The notes beneath the pieces are model-generated. The model ran no database searches. It had not been told where the DNA came from and saw only the letters and a program-made list of their open reading frames with translations. From positions 62,001-126,000 of the forward strand of contig CAWHNE010000006.1 in NCBI GenBank assembly GCA_963830485.1: 64,000 bases of DNA. Direction: 5' to 3'. A program made the translations under genes and the position numbers. Source of the stretch: CAIWHR01 sp963830485. Its GTDB lineage: Bacteria > Pseudomonadota > Gammaproteobacteria > Burkholderiales > Casimicrobiaceae. The stretch's first letter is position 1. Each line of letters begins with the position of its first letter. Of the stretch, positions 53,261-63,724 are shown piece after piece.

Positions 53261-54612
53261 AAAACAGACGGGAGAGGTCATTGAAAAGTGCCAGCGCCAT
53301 CAATACCGCCAGCACCGCCATGCCGATGCGCTGGCCGACCTCGAAGGCGCGATCGGAAACGGGACTGCCCTTCAGCAATTCGGCGAAATAATACAGCAAA
53401 TGGCCCCCATCCAGAAGCGGAACGGGCAACAGGTTCAATACGCCGAGGCTGATGCTGATGAGCGCAAGATAGCCGATGAACGCGAGCGCGCCGGCCTGCG
53501 CCGACTGCCCTGCGAAATCGGCCATCGTCAGCGGTCCGCTGATGTTCTTGAGCGATGCCTCGCCGGTCAGCACACGGCCCAGCATCTTGAGCGTGAACAC
53601 CGAAAGCTCCCACGTTCGGCGCACGCCCTCGCCGAACGCTTCGACCACACCGTAGCGCACCGTCACCGCGAGCCGGGCCGCCGCCGCGGGGTCGACCTTG
53701 AGCCGAACGCCGGCGACGCCGATCCGGCGCCCGGCCTGCTCGATCGCCTCGGTGGTCATCGTCGCGTCGAACTCGGTGCCGTCGCGCGCGATGCGGAACG
53801 TGACCGCCGCTGCCGGCTTGGCATTGGTGCGCGCGGCCGCGTCGGCAGGCGAATGAACGGACACGCCGTCGATCGCGACGATGCGATCGCCGGTCCTGAG
53901 CCCTGCGCGATCGGCGGGCTTGCCCGCGACGACTTGATCGATGATCGGCGCGCCGAGGTCGGCGCTGAGGCCCAGCAGCGGCATGAAATTGCTTTCCCAC
54001 TCCTCCGCACCGAGCGCGGCTAGCGGGAGGAGGCGCGTGGCCGTCGAGCCGTCCGGACGCTCGACCGTGAGCGATGCGTCGGGACGTCCGGACAGCCGTA
54101 GCAGCCGCCAGCGCAGGTCCTGCCAGCTCCGCACGGGCGCGCCGTCGACGGCAGTCACGAGGTCGCCCTCGCGCACGCCGGCGAGCGCGGCCGGCGTGCC
54201 GGCAGGCGGCGCCGCGACGCAGGGCACGCTGCCCCGGAATGCCGGCCACGTACGTACCCGCGAACAGGAGTACGGCGAGCACGAGATTGGCGATGGGGCC
54301 CGCGGCGACGATCGCAATCCGCCGGCCGACGCTCTGGCGATTGAAGGCGCGCGCGCGATCCTCCGGCGCGACGTCGCCCTCGCGTTCGTCGGCCATTTTC
54401 ACGTAGCCGCCGAGCGGCACCGCGGAGAGCGCCCATTCGGTGCGGTCGGGTCCGTAGCGGCGCGACCAGACGACGCGCCCGAATCCGACGGAAAACCGCA
54501 GCACCTTGACGCCGAGCGCGCGCGCGACCCAGAAGTGGCCGAGCTCGTGGAAGACGACGAGCACGCCCAGCACGACGAGGAACGCGAGCAGCTTCTGGAG
54601 AATGTCCATCAT
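53259..54612 (-). CDS. rseP: Intramembrane zinc protease RseP, frameshifted
   Basis: About 450 residues. It performs site-2 cleavage of anti-sigma factors such as RseA and clears signal peptide remnants. The zinc motif HELGH is in VLVVFHELGHFWVARALGVK, then GGYVKMADEREGD and a membrane helix. The frame shifts near 54235, after which two PDZ domains (TPAALAGVREGDLVTAVDG, ADRAGLRTGDRIVAIDG) and NLLPVPLLDGGHLLYY follow. The start overlaps the dxr stop (ATGA). The TAG stop is formed by the end of the adjacent element plus one flanking base. Confidence 0.92.
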
Positions 54613-55814
54613 GTCACCGGCGCCGCCACGCCGGCCGGGAGCAGGAGAAATGCGCGCGTCGCGGCGCGCGCTTCGCGGTCGGCATCGAGCGCGTCGTCGA
54701 GCGCATGCACGGGCCGCGCCGGCAGCCGCGCGAGCGCCTCGGCGCAGGCCGGCGCGATGTCCGTGTAGCGGATCCGGCCGTCGAGAAACGCCGCGACGGC
54801 CACTTCGTTGGCCGCGTTCAGGACCGCGGGCGCGGTGCCGCCCGCCGCGAGCGCCTCGTAGGCGAGCGCGAGGCACGGAAACCGCACGTGATCCGGCGCC
54901 TCGAACGTGAGCGGGCCGTGGCGCGCCAGGTCGAGCGGGTCCACGCCGGCGCCGATGCGGTCGGGATACGCGAGCGCCTGGGCGATCGGCGTGCGCATGT
55001 CGGGATTTCCTAGCTGGGCGAGCACGCTGCCGTCAACGTATTCGACCAGCGAATGGATGACGCTCTCCGGGTGGATCACGACCTCGATCGCCTCGCGCGG
55101 CACGCCGAACAGCCAGTGCGCCTCGATCACCTCGAGCCCCTTGTTCATCATCGTCGCCGAATCGACGCTGATCTTGCGCCCCATCACCCAGTTCGGGTGC
55201 GCGCACGCCTCGTCCGGCGTCACGCGCGCGAGCTCGGCAGGCGACCGCGTGCGGAACGGTCCGCCCGACGCCGTGAGCAGAATGCGGCGCACGCCGGCGG
55301 CCGCCGGGTCGCGCGGCATGCGCGCGGGCAGGCACTGGAAGATCGCGTTGTGCTCGCTGTCGATGGGCAGGAGCGTCGCGCCGCCGTCGGCCACCGCAGC
55401 CATGAAGGCGGCCCCGCCGATCACGAGCGCCTCCTTGTTCGCGAGCAGGATGCGCTTGCCCGCACGCGCGGCGGCGAGCGTGGGCCCGAGGCCCGCGCCG
55501 CCAACGATCGCGGCGAGCACCGTGTCTGCCTCGGGCATCGCCGCGACGGCGCAGAGCCCGGCTTCGCCGGCCAGGACCTGCGTCGGCAGCCCAGTGCCGG
55601 CCAGGTCCTGCTCGAGCGCGCGGGCGGCGTCGGCGTCGCGCAGCGCCGCGAGGCGCGGGCGGTAGCGGCGGCAAAGCGCGGCGAGCTTGTCCGCGTCGCG
55701 GTTCGCGGCGAGCGCGACCACCTCGAACCGCTCGGGATGGCGCGAGATCACGTCGAGCGTCGAGGCTCCGATCGACCCCGTCGCGCCGAGCAGGCTCACC
55801 CGATGCATCGTCAT
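54609..55814 (-). CDS. dxr: 1-deoxy-D-xylulose 5-phosphate reductoisomerase Dxr
   Basis: 401 residues. It makes methylerythritol phosphate in isoprenoid synthesis. NADPH binding: VSLLGATGSIGASTLDVISR. Metal and substrate sites: LLPIDSEHNAIFQCL, TASGGPFRTRSPAELA, HPNWVMGRKISVDSATMMNK and VIHPESVIHSLVEYVDGS. The start at 55814 overlaps the cdsA stop by four bases. Intact. Confidence 0.95.
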   Translation of the reverse strand: MTMHRVSLLGATGSIGASTLDVISRHPERFEVVALAANRDADKLAALCRRYRPRLAALRDADAARALEQDLAGTGLPTQVLAGEAGLCAVAAMPEADTVLAAIVGGAGLGPTLAAARAGKRILLANKEALVIGGAAFMAAVADGGATLLPIDSEHNAIFQCLPARMPRDPAAAGVRRILLTASGGPFRTRSPAELARVTPDEACAHPNWVMGRKISVDSATMMNKGLEVIEAHWLFGVPREAIEVVIHPESVIHSLVEYVDGSVLAQLGNPDMRTPIAQALAYPDRIGAGVDPLDLARHGPLTFEAPDHVRFPCLALAYEALAAGGTAPAVLNAANEVAVAAFLDGRIRYTDIAPACAEALARLPARPVHALDDALDADREARAATRAFLLLPAGVAAPVT

Positions 55815-56654
55815 GGCAGGAACAACGCTGCGAGGAGCGCGGCGGCCGGCATCGACGACAGCAGCGCGTCGATGCGATCGAGTACGCCGCCGTGCCCGGG
55901 CAGCAGCGTGCCACTGTCCTTCACACCGGCATGGCGCTTGAGCAGCGACTCGACGAGGTCGCCCTTCGATGGACAATGCAGCGATCGCAAGCGCGAGCGC
56001 CACCCACGCACCCGTCGCGGTCGCGCTCACCTCGCTCGAGTAGCCTGCTCGGGGCGCGAGCGGGACGAGCGCGAGCGCGTAGACGGCGACCGCCGCCAAC
56101 GCACCGTAGACGCCTTCCCAGGTCTTGCCGGGACTGATCGCGGGCGCAAGCTTGCGTCGGCCGAACGCGCGACCCGTGAAATAGGCCGCAGTATCGGCGA
56201 TCCAGACGATCGCGAGCGCGGCCAGCACGAGCCACGGCGAGCGCGCCTGCAGCTGCACGACCGCCGCCCAGGCCCCGATCAGCACGATCAAGCCGACCGC
56301 CGCCAGCGCGAACCTCGACGCGGGCCGCGCGTTCGCGCGAAGCCACTGCGGCGCGACGACGAGCCAGAACGCAAGCGCCGGTCCGCACAGCGCGAGCAAC
56401 ACGCCGACGGGCCAGCCGTGAGGGCCGAACCCGGCGGCGGGCACGACGAGCAGGAGCGCACCGCCCGCTACAGTAACGGCCGCGAAGACGACACCTTCGC
56501 GACGGCCGTATCCGCTGAGCCGCGCCCATTCGACCGCGCCCAGCGCGATCGCAGCGAGCGCCGCGACCGCCCAGCCCGCCGGCGGCAGCGCGAACAGCGC
56601 CGCCAGCACGAGCGGAATCAGGACGAGCGCGGTGGCGATTCGCGTCGACAGCAT
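55811..56654 (-). CDS. cdsA: Phosphatidate cytidylyltransferase CdsA, frameshifted
   Basis: About 280 residues with several membrane helices. It makes CDP-diacylglycerol for phospholipids. The start MLSTRIATALVLIPLVLAAL matches the family; a GTG at 56699 overlapping the uppS stop is an alternative. Motifs include IADTAAYFTGRAFGRRKLAP and SPGKTWEGVYGAL. Near 55970 the frame shifts, and the signature continues as KGDLVESLLKRHAGVKDSG and LPGHGGVLDRIDALL. Confidence 0.93.
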
Positions 56655-56695
56655 CGCGCTCGCGGGCGCAGCGGAACGGAAGGCCGCGCGCGCCG

Positions 56696-57458
56696 TCACG
56701 CGCCCTGCGCCGCCGCCAGCTGCTCGCTCGTCCGGCCGAAGCGCCGCTCGCGCTGGGCGTACCACTCGATCGCCGTGTCGAGCGCGGCGGCGTCGAAGTC
56801 GGGCCACAGCATCGGCGTGAAATAGAGCTCGGTGTAGGCGAGCTGCCAGAGCAGGAAATTCGAGACGCGCTGCTCGCCGCCCGTGCGGATGAACAGGTCG
56901 GGCTCCGGCGCGTAGGCCATCGCCAGGTAGGGCTCGATGGACTCCGCGTGAAGTGGCCCTCGCTCGCCGCGTCAGGATTCGCGGCGAAGTAGCGCCGCGC
57001 GGCCTGCGCGATGTCCCAGCGGCCGCCGTAGTTCGCGGCGATCGTCAGCGTGAGCCGCCGAGTTCGCGGCCGTCAGCGCCTCGCCTTCGGCGATCAGCTC
57101 GCGGATGCGGCGATCGAAGCGCGCGAGATCGCCGACGACCTTGAACCGGATGCCGTTCTCGTGGAGCTTCGCGACCTCCTGCTCGAGCGCGCGCAGGAAC
57201 AGGTCCATCAGGATCGAGACCTCCTCCTCCGGGCGGCGCCAGTTCTCGCTCGAGAATGCGAACAGCGTCAGGTAGCCGACGCCGCGCTCGGCGCAGGCGC
57301 GCACGATCCCGCGCACGGCCTCGCCGCCGCGGCGGTGGCCCGGCGACGCGCGGGAGCCGCCGGTGCCGCGCCCAGCGTCCGTTGCCGTCCATGATGATCG
57401 CGACGTGCTGCGGCACGTCGCCGGTCTTCGGGATTGCTCGTGTCGAGGAAGTAAACAA
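56696..57458 (-). CDS. uppS: Undecaprenyl diphosphate synthase UppS, several frameshifts
   Basis: About 250 residues after correction. It builds the lipid carrier for peptidoglycan and lipopolysaccharide. The N-terminal part reads VPQHVAIIMDGNGRWAR with the catalytic Asp. A shift near 57335 leads to HRRGGEAVRGIVRACAERGV and YLTLFAFSSENWRRPEEEV. Further shifts near 57060 and 56955 precede LTIAANYGGRWDIAQAARRY and PDLFIRTGGEQRVSNFLLWQ. The start is taken as TTG at 57458, since no ATG fits. So many breaks in an essential gene imply sequence errors. Confidence 0.9.
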
Positions 57459-57518
57459 AGTATGTACGGGGTCGCGCGGGCGAAGCCCGCATGCGACGCC
57501 GGGATCGTCAAGAAGTTT

Positions 57519-58076
57519 TCACACGGCCATCAAGTCCGCCTCTTTCGCCGCGAGGACCTTGTCGATCTCGGCGATGTAGCGGTCGGTGAGCTTCTGCACG
57601 TCGGTCTGCGCATGGCGCTCGTCGTCCTCGGCCACGGCGTGGTCCTTGAGAAGTTTCTTCAGGTGCTCGTTCGCGTCGCGGCGGACGTTGCGCACCGCGA
57701 CGCGCGCGGTCTCGGCCTCGTGGCGGACCACCTTGATGAGGTCGCGGCGGCGCTCCTCGGTCAGCGCGGGCATCGGCACGCGGATCAGGTCGCCGCTCGT
57801 CGCCGGATTGAGACCGAGGTCGGAGTCGCGGATCGCCTTCTCGATCACCGGCACCATCTTCTTCTCCCAGGGCTGCACGGTGATCGTCCGCGCGTCGGCG
57901 AGCGTCACGTTCGCGCACTGGTTGATCGGCATCGGCGCGCCGTAGTAGTCGACGTGGATGTGGTCGAGCAGGCCCGTGTGCGCGCGACCGGTGCGGACCT
58001 TGGTCAGGTCGTGCTTCAGCGTCTCGACCGTCTTGCCCATCTTCTGCTCGGCGGTCTTCTTGATGTCGGCAATCAT
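57519..58076 (-). CDS. frr: Ribosome recycling factor
   Basis: 185 residues, the standard length. It splits post-termination ribosomes together with EF-G. Motifs: KMGKTVETLKHDLTKVRTGR, HIHVDYYGAPMPINQCANVT, and PALTEERRRDLIKVVRHEAE. The start follows a short gap after pyrH. Intact, in contrast to its neighbours. Confidence 0.95.
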   Translation of the reverse strand: MIADIKKTAEQKMGKTVETLKHDLTKVRTGRAHTGLLDHIHVDYYGAPMPINQCANVTLADARTITVQPWEKKMVPVIEKAIRDSDLGLNPATSGDLIRVPMPALTEERRRDLIKVVRHEAETARVAVRNVRRDANEHLKKLLKDHAVAEDDERHAQTDVQKLTDRYIAEIDKVLAAKEADLMAV

Positions 58077-58111
58077 GTGGACTCCCTGAATCCGTTCGCC
58101 GGATGCGGAAC

Positions 58112-58886
58112 TCAGCAATGCACGAGCGTCCCCTCGTCGCCGCCCAGGACGACGCGCTTGAGCGCTCCCGGCACGAAGATCGAGAACACCTTGAGCAGCA
58201 TGTTCTGGTCGCGGCACAGCGCCAGCGCCGTCGCGTCCATCACCTTGAGATTCTTGACGATCGCCTCGTCGAACGTGAGGTCCATGTAGCGCTTCGCCGT
58301 GGTGTCCTTGTTCGGGTCGGCGGTGTAGACGCCGTCGACCTTGGTCGCCTTCAGCACGATGTCGACGCCCATCTCGCGGCCGCGGAGCGCGGCGGCGGTG
58401 TCAGTCGTGAAGAACGGATTGCCGGTGCCGGCGGCGAAGATCACGACCTTGCGCTCCTCGAGGTAGCGCAGCGCCTTGCCGCGGATGTACGGCTCGGCGA
58501 CCTGGTCGATGCGTAGCGCCGACTGCACCCGCGACTCGACGCCCGCGCGGCGCAGCGCGTCCTGCAGCGCAAGCGCGTTCATGAGCGTGGCCAGCATCCC
58601 CATGTAGTCGGCGGTCGCACGATCCATGCCCGCGGCCCCCGGAGCGACGCCGCGGAAGATGTTGCCACCGCCGATCACGACCGCGACCTCGACGCCGAGC
58701 CGCGTTACCTCCGCGATCTCGGCGACGATCCGGTCGATCGACCTCGCGGTTGATCCCATAGGCGTCGGCGCCCATCAGCGCCTCGCCCGACAGCTTGAGC
58801 AGGATGCGGCGGTACGCAGGCTCGGTCGCGGCCGCCGGTGCGGCGGCGACAGCGGCGATCGGCGCGACGGCGGCGGGCGGGTTCAT
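58112..58886 (-). CDS. pyrH: Uridylate kinase PyrH, frameshifted, with Ala/Pro-rich N-terminal extension
   Basis: About 258 residues. It phosphorylates UMP. An extension rich in Ala and Pro (PPAAVAPIAAVAAAPAAA) precedes the usual start YRRILLKLSGEALMGADAYG. The frame breaks near 58740, then GVEVAVVIGGGNIFRGV, RATADYMGMLATLMNALALQ and TDTAAALRGREMGVDIVLKA follow, with the end GGDEGTLVHC. The extension is not needed for the fold; initiation nearer the core is possible but no ATG is seen there. Confidence 0.93.
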
Positions 58887-58979
58887 GCGACAGCTCCTTG
58901 GTTCGGCTGCTACTTCAAAGGAGGGGTCGACCGGCGCGCGCAGCGCTTGCCGTCGAACCCCTTTTTCCATCAGAAGTTT

Positions 58980-59863
58980 TCACGCCTTGGCCATCGCCGC
59001 GACCTCGGCCGCGAAATCGTCCTTCTTCTTCTCGATGCCTTCGCCGACGACGTAGAGCTCGAAGCCGTGCACGCTCGCGCCCTGTGCCTTCAGCAAGTCG
59101 CCGACCGTCTGCTTGCCGTCGCCCTTGACGAACGGCTGGCCCAGGAGCGTCACGTCGGCGACGAATTTCGCGACGCCGCCCTCCACCATCTTCTCGACGA
59201 TGTTGGCAGGCTTGCCGGACTCGGCCGCCTGCGCCGTCTTGATCTTGCGCTCGTGTTCGATCACGTCAGCGGGCACGCCGTCGCGGGCCACGGCCATCGG
59301 CTTCGACGCCGCGATGTGCATCGCGAGGTCCTTGCCGAGCGGCGCCGCGCCTCCGTCCACGTCGACCAGCACGCCGATCTTCGTGCCGTGCACGTACGAC
59401 GCCAGCTTGCCCTTCGCCTCGCGCCGCACGAAACGGCGCACCGTCATGTTCTCGCCGATCTTCTGCACGAGCGCGACCCGTCGTCCCTCGACGGTTTCGC
59501 CCGACGCGAGCGATAGCGCCGACAGCGCGGCGGGATCGGCCGGCGCATGGCGCGCGACGAGCTGCGCGATCTCGGCGGCGAACGCGCGGAAGTCCTCGTT
59601 CTTGGCGACGAAGTCGGTTTCGCAGTTGACCTCGACCAGCACGCCGACCTTCGCGTCAGCGCGCGACGAAGAGGCCGATCACGCCTTCGGCAGCTACGCG
59701 GCTCGCCGCCTTGGACGCCTTGGCGCCGCTCTTGATCCGCAGCAGATCCTCTGCCTTCGCGAGGTCGCCCGCGCTCTCGGCTCAGCGCCTTCTTGCACTC
59801 CATCATGCCCAGCCCGGTGCGCTGGCGCAGCTCCATCACCATGCTCGCGGAGATTTCCGCCAT
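58980..59863 (-). CDS. tsf: Elongation factor Ts, frameshifted
   Basis: About 295 residues. It exchanges nucleotide on EF-Tu. The N-terminal domain reads MAEISASMVMELRQRTGLGM and MECKKAL, then breaks near 59780 and again near 59655. After these, VEVNCETDFVAKNEDFRAFA and the dimerisation core (KIGENMTVRRFVRREAKGKL, VTLLGQPFVKGDGKQTV) continue to the end. It lies after rpsB, as in most bacteria, with a terminator-like hairpin between them. Confidence 0.93.
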
Positions 59864-59960
59864 GTCGTACCCCGTCATCTCGTTGTCGTCGGAGCCGCTG
59901 CGTGACCGCAAGTTCCGCCCCGCCCCAAGGCCGCGTAGCACGGCCGCGGTGCTCCCGGCC

Positions 59961-59986
59961 AAGAAAAGGGGGCCGCGGCCCCCTTT
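59961..59986 (-). terminator. Terminator or attenuator between rpsB and tsf
   Basis: AAAGGGGGCCG (59965-59975) and CGGCCCCCTTT (59976-59986) form a perfect 22-base palindrome, followed on the minus strand by a T-rich run (complement of 59961-59967). It would end part of the transcripts after rpsB and so separate rpsB and tsf levels. Confidence 0.75.
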
Positions 59987-59997
59987 CTCCGGGTCAA

Positions 59998-60738
59998 TCA
60001 AGCCGCCGGTTCGGAGACCTCGACGAACTCCTCACCCGCCTGGACGATCTCCTGGATCACGAGGCTCCGGCCCTCGAGCACGGCGTCCGCCGCGCCGCGC
60101 GCATAGAGGCGAATCGCGCGGCTCGAGTCGTCGTTGCCCGGAATCACGTGCGCGATGCCGAGCGGCGAGTGGTTGGTGTCGACGACGGCGACGATCGGGA
60201 TGCCGAGCTTCATCGCCTCCGACACCGCGATCTTGTGATAGCCGACGTCGATCACGAACAGCGCGTCGGGCAGCCCGCCCATGTCCTTGATGCCGCCCAG
60301 GCTCTTGTTCAGCTTGTCCATCTCGCGCTGGAGCGTGAGCGCCTCGCGCTTGTTCATCTTCTCGAAGGTGCCATCGTCGCGCATCGCCTCGAGGTCCTTC
60401 AGTCGCTTGACCGAGGCCTTGACCGTCTTGAAGTTGGTGAGCATGCCGCCGAGCCAGCGGGCGTCGACGAACGGCATGCCGCAGCGACGGGCCTCCTCGG
60501 CGACGATGTCGCGCGCCTGGCGCTTGGTGCCGACGAACAGGATCGTGCCCTTGTTCGAGGCCAGTTGGCGGATGAACTTCATCGCCTCCTGGTAGAGCTG
60601 CATCGTCTTTTCGAGGTTGACGATGTGAATCTTGTTGCGGTGGCCGAAGATGTATTCGGCCATTTTCGGGTTCCAGTACCGCGTCTGGTGACCGAAGTGG
60701 ACCCCGGCCTCCAGCATCTGGCGCATCGTGACGGACAT
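59998..60738 (-). CDS. rpsB: 30S ribosomal protein S2
   Basis: 246 residues. Start at 60738 with AGGAG upstream. Typical S2 sequences: MRQMLEAGVHFGHQTRYWNP, MAEYIFGHRNKIHIVNLEKT, RWLGGMLTNFKTVKASVKRL and VDTNHSPLGIAHVIPGNDDS. Intact. First gene of the block that runs through to rnhB. Confidence 0.97.
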   Translation of the reverse strand: MSVTMRQMLEAGVHFGHQTRYWNPKMAEYIFGHRNKIHIVNLEKTMQLYQEAMKFIRQLASNKGTILFVGTKRQARDIVAEEARRCGMPFVDARWLGGMLTNFKTVKASVKRLKDLEAMRDDGTFEKMNKREALTLQREMDKLNKSLGGIKDMGGLPDALFVIDVGYHKIAVSEAMKLGIPIVAVVDTNHSPLGIAHVIPGNDDSSRAIRLYARGAADAVLEGRSLVIQEIVQAGEEFVEVSEPAA

Positions 60739-60931
60739 CGTGACTCCTGACAGGGTTGGACCACGACCCGCATGTCGGCTCGAGCGCCGCCCGACGATTG
60801 CATCCGGACGGCCGTTCGGGCACCCTGAGGTGCGCGGGTCTGCGAATTTTCCCGATCCGCCCCGCCTCGCGGGCGGCGCCGACCGCCCCGGCGAGCCGGG
60901 ATCGAGCGGCAACAGATCGAGCTAACATTCA

Positions 60932-60940
60932 ATTTTAGCA
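60932..60940 (-). promoter_or_regulatory. Extended -10 promoter candidate for rpsB
   Basis: On the minus strand TGCTAAAAT lies in the only AT-rich patch upstream of rpsB. This is an extended -10 box, which needs little of a -35 element. It would give a leader of about 185 bases, long enough for the S2 feedback control known for rpsB in other bacteria. The remaining leader (60739-60930) is GC-rich, with no clear fold assigned. Confidence 0.5.
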
Positions 60941-61007
60941 CGGAATTTTCCTCCGGGCGAGCCGGCGCGGCCCCCGCCGCAGCCCGTATCCCGGCCGTCC
61001 CGACCCC

Positions 61008-62028
61008 ATGAGCCCTCCGGATTCCGCCTCCGCTCGCCCCGGCGCTCGCTGGCCGCCCGCGACGCAGCCGTCGTCTGCGATCTCTCCCCGCTGTCCGTCC
61101 TCGCGATCACGGGGGCCGACGCCGGCACCTTTCTGCACGGCCAGCTGTCGAGCGACGTCACGGGACTCGCGGAGGGCGCCGCCTCCTACACGAGCTTCAA
61201 TTCACCGAAGGGGCGGATGCTCGCCAACTTCGTGCTCTGGCGCGAGGGGCCGACTGCGTTTCCAGGCGCTCCTGCCGGGCGACATCGCGGAAGCCGTGAG
61301 AAAGCGCCTGTCGATGTACGTGCTGCGCTCGAAGGTCGCGCTTCTGACGACGTCTCGGCGGCGACGATGCGCGCTCGGCGTCGGCGGGCCGCAGGCCGCC
61401 GACCGCGCTGCAGGCGGCACTCGGCATGGTTCCGCGAAACCATGGCCCTCGCACGCGCATGGCGACGTCAGGGTGATCGGTTTGCCGGGCCCGCGCTTCG
61501 TGATCTTCGCGCCGGCCGATCGCGCGAGCACGATGCTCGAGCGGCTCGGCCGCCATGCCATGCGCGCGCCCTATGCCGTCTGGCAGTGGCTCACGGTTCG
61601 CGCCGGCATCCCCGTGGTCACCGCGCCGATGCAGGACCAGCTCGTCGCGCAGGCGGCGAACTGGGATGTGCTGGGCGGCCTCGACTTCAGGAAGGGCTGC
61701 TATACCGGGCAGGAGATCATCGCGCGCATGCAGTATCTCGGGCGGCTCAAGGAGCGGCTGTTCGCCTTCCACGCCGAGGCGGACGGCGTGCTCGCGGGGA
61801 CGCGCGTCTACGGACCTGCGTTCGGGGACCAGGCGTGCGGAACGTGGTCAATGCGGCCCGGCGCCCGACGGCGGCAGCGACCTCCTCGCGGTCGTGCAGC
61901 TCGCGGCCGTCGAGGCCGGCGCGCTGCGTCTCGACACGCCGGACGGGCCGGCGCTCACGCCGCTGCCCTTGCCGTACTCCGTCCCGCCGCCGACCCCGCC
62001 GCGCGGTCGCATCGGCACGCCGGCGTAA
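61008..62028 (+). CDS. ygfZ: YgfZ/GcvT-like folate-binding Fe-S repair protein, frameshifted
   Basis: About 335 residues after correction. YgfZ helps to maintain iron-sulfur enzymes using folate. Sequences in order: LAITGADAGTFLHGQLSSDV and SFNSPKGRMLANFVLWREGP, a break near 61260, LLPGDIAEAVRKRLSMYVLR, further breaks near 61360-61440, then LGGLDFRKGCYTGQEIIARM with the family motif KGCYTGQE. A last break near 61850 precedes the C-terminal barrel. The first ATG at 61008 is a tentative start, divergent from rpsB. Confidence 0.88.
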
Positions 62029-62035
62029 GGCCCCG

Positions 62036-62810
62036 ATGTGTCTCGCGCTGCTCGCGCAGGATGCGCATCCGCGCTTCGCCGTCGTCATCGCGGCCAACCG
62101 CGACGAGCACCATGCGCGACCGGCGGCACCGGCGGCCTGGTGGGCCGAAGGCATTCTCGCCGGCCGCGATCTCGAGGCCGGTGGCACGTGGCTCGGCGTC
62201 ACCCGAACCGGCCGCTGGGCGCTGATCACGAACATCCGCGAGCCGGATCGTCGCGATCCCGGCGCGCCGTCGCGGGGAGCGCTCGTGACGCGAGTGCTTG
62301 CGGATGCCGCATCGCCTGCCGAGAACGTGGCCGCGATCGTCGCCGATGCGGCCGCGTACAACGGGTTCAATCTGATCGCCGGCGATCTCACCAGTCGCCT
62401 GCCTGGGCTCGAATCGCGCGGACGGCGTGCGCAGCGCTGGAACCGGGCATACACGGCATCTCCAACGCGGTCCTCGATGCGCCCTGGCCCAAGGTCGTCG
62501 CGGACGAAGGCCGCGCTCGCGGCGTGGTGCGCGCGCGATGCCGACGACCTCGAATCGCTGTTCGCGGTCCTCGCCGACCGGACGCGGACACCGGACGCGA
62601 GAGCTGCCGGCGACCGGCGTTTCGCTCGACTGGGAACGCCGGCTCTCGTCGCCGTTCATCGTCGGCGAAGAGGTCGGCTACGGAACGCGCTCGTCGACGG
62701 TCGTCGCGCTCGGCCGAGACGGCGCCGCGCGCTTCGTCGAGCGGACCTTCGACCCGGCCGGCCGCCAGGTCGGCGCAGCAGACTTCAGCTTCGCGCTCTC
62801 TCGTGCCTGA
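62036..62810 (+). CDS. NRDE (TANGO2-like) family protein, frameshifted
   Basis: About 255 residues. The family is named for its ANRDE motif, seen here as FAVVIAANRDEHHARPAAPA directly after the start MCLALLAQD. LEAGGTWLGVTRTGRWALIT and YNGFNLIAGDL follow. Breaks near 62425, 62500 and 62600 interrupt it; the end reads DWERRLSSPFIVGEEVGYGT and ARFVERTFDPAGRQVGAADF. It starts seven bases after ygfZ. Homologues are linked to haem or lipid handling, but bacterial function is unclear. Confidence 0.85.
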
Positions 62811-62822
62811 GCGGACCGCGCA

Positions 62823-63724
62823 TCAGCGCGCGTAGTCGCTGAACACGAGTCGCGCCTGCCCGTCGCGCACTGCGAGCGCGCAGCGGCCGCCGACCGGCAG
62901 CGTGAGCTTCTCCGGGACGTGCCCGAACGGCAGTCCTGTGTAGATCGGAACGCCGAAGCGCGAGCGCGCGTGCGCGACCATCGCGCCGCGTCGTAGCCGT
63001 TGTCGTTGTCCGTCGAGCTCGTAGCCGTTGAACGTTCCGAGCAGCACCGCGCGCTGCCGCGCGAGCACGCCCGCGAAGTGGAGCTGGTAGAGCATCCGCT
63101 CGACGCGGTAGGGATGCTCGCCGATGTCCTCGAGGAACAGGATGCCGCCGTCGACGCGCGGGAAGTGGACGGTGCCCGCGAGGTGCGCGACCATCGCGAG
63201 GTTGCCGCCCCAGAGCGTGCCCTCGCCGGCGAAGTCCGGGCCGTCGAGCGCGCAGTCGACCTCGCAGCGGTCGCTGCCGAGGAGCTGCCAGCAGTGATCG
63301 AGCGTGAATGCCGACGGTGTTTCGGCGCCGAAATCGTAGGCCGCCATCGGCCCCGCGTAGGTCGTCATGCCGGCGTGGGCGAGCGCCGCGAGCTGGAACG
63401 CGGTGAAGTCGCTGTGCCCCATCCACCGCTTGCGCGCCGCGGCGAGCGCGGCGAAGTCGAGCCGGTCGAGAAGCCGCGACCAGCCGTAGCCGCCACGCAC
63501 GGTGATCGCGAGCTCGACCTCGGAGTGCGCCGCCATCCGCATCACCGCCGCGAGCCGCTCGTCGTCGGACGCGGAGAAGCGCTGCCAGCGCGCCGTGCAG
63601 GTCGGATCGACGATCACCCGATGACCCAGCGCGCGCAGGCGCGTCGCAGCGCGCTCGACCGCGGCCGGCTCGTCGCGAAGCCCGCGGGGGCGTACAGGCC
63701 GATGCCGTAGGTGCGATCGTTCAC
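62823..63724 (-). CDS. ldcA: Muramoyltetrapeptide LD-carboxypeptidase (S66 family), frameshifted
   Basis: About 300 residues. It trims the terminal D-Ala of recycled peptidoglycan tetrapeptides in the cytoplasm. The GTG at 63724 overlaps the tadA stop by four bases and begins NDRTYGIGLYAPAGFAT; the frame changes near 63680 to PAAVERAATRLRALGHRVIV. The nucleophile Ser region is AITVRGGYGWSRLLDRLDF followed by GHSDFTAFQLAAL, and the later LFLEDIGEHPYRVERMLYQL and GLPFGHVPEKLTLPVGG are typical. Confidence 0.9.
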
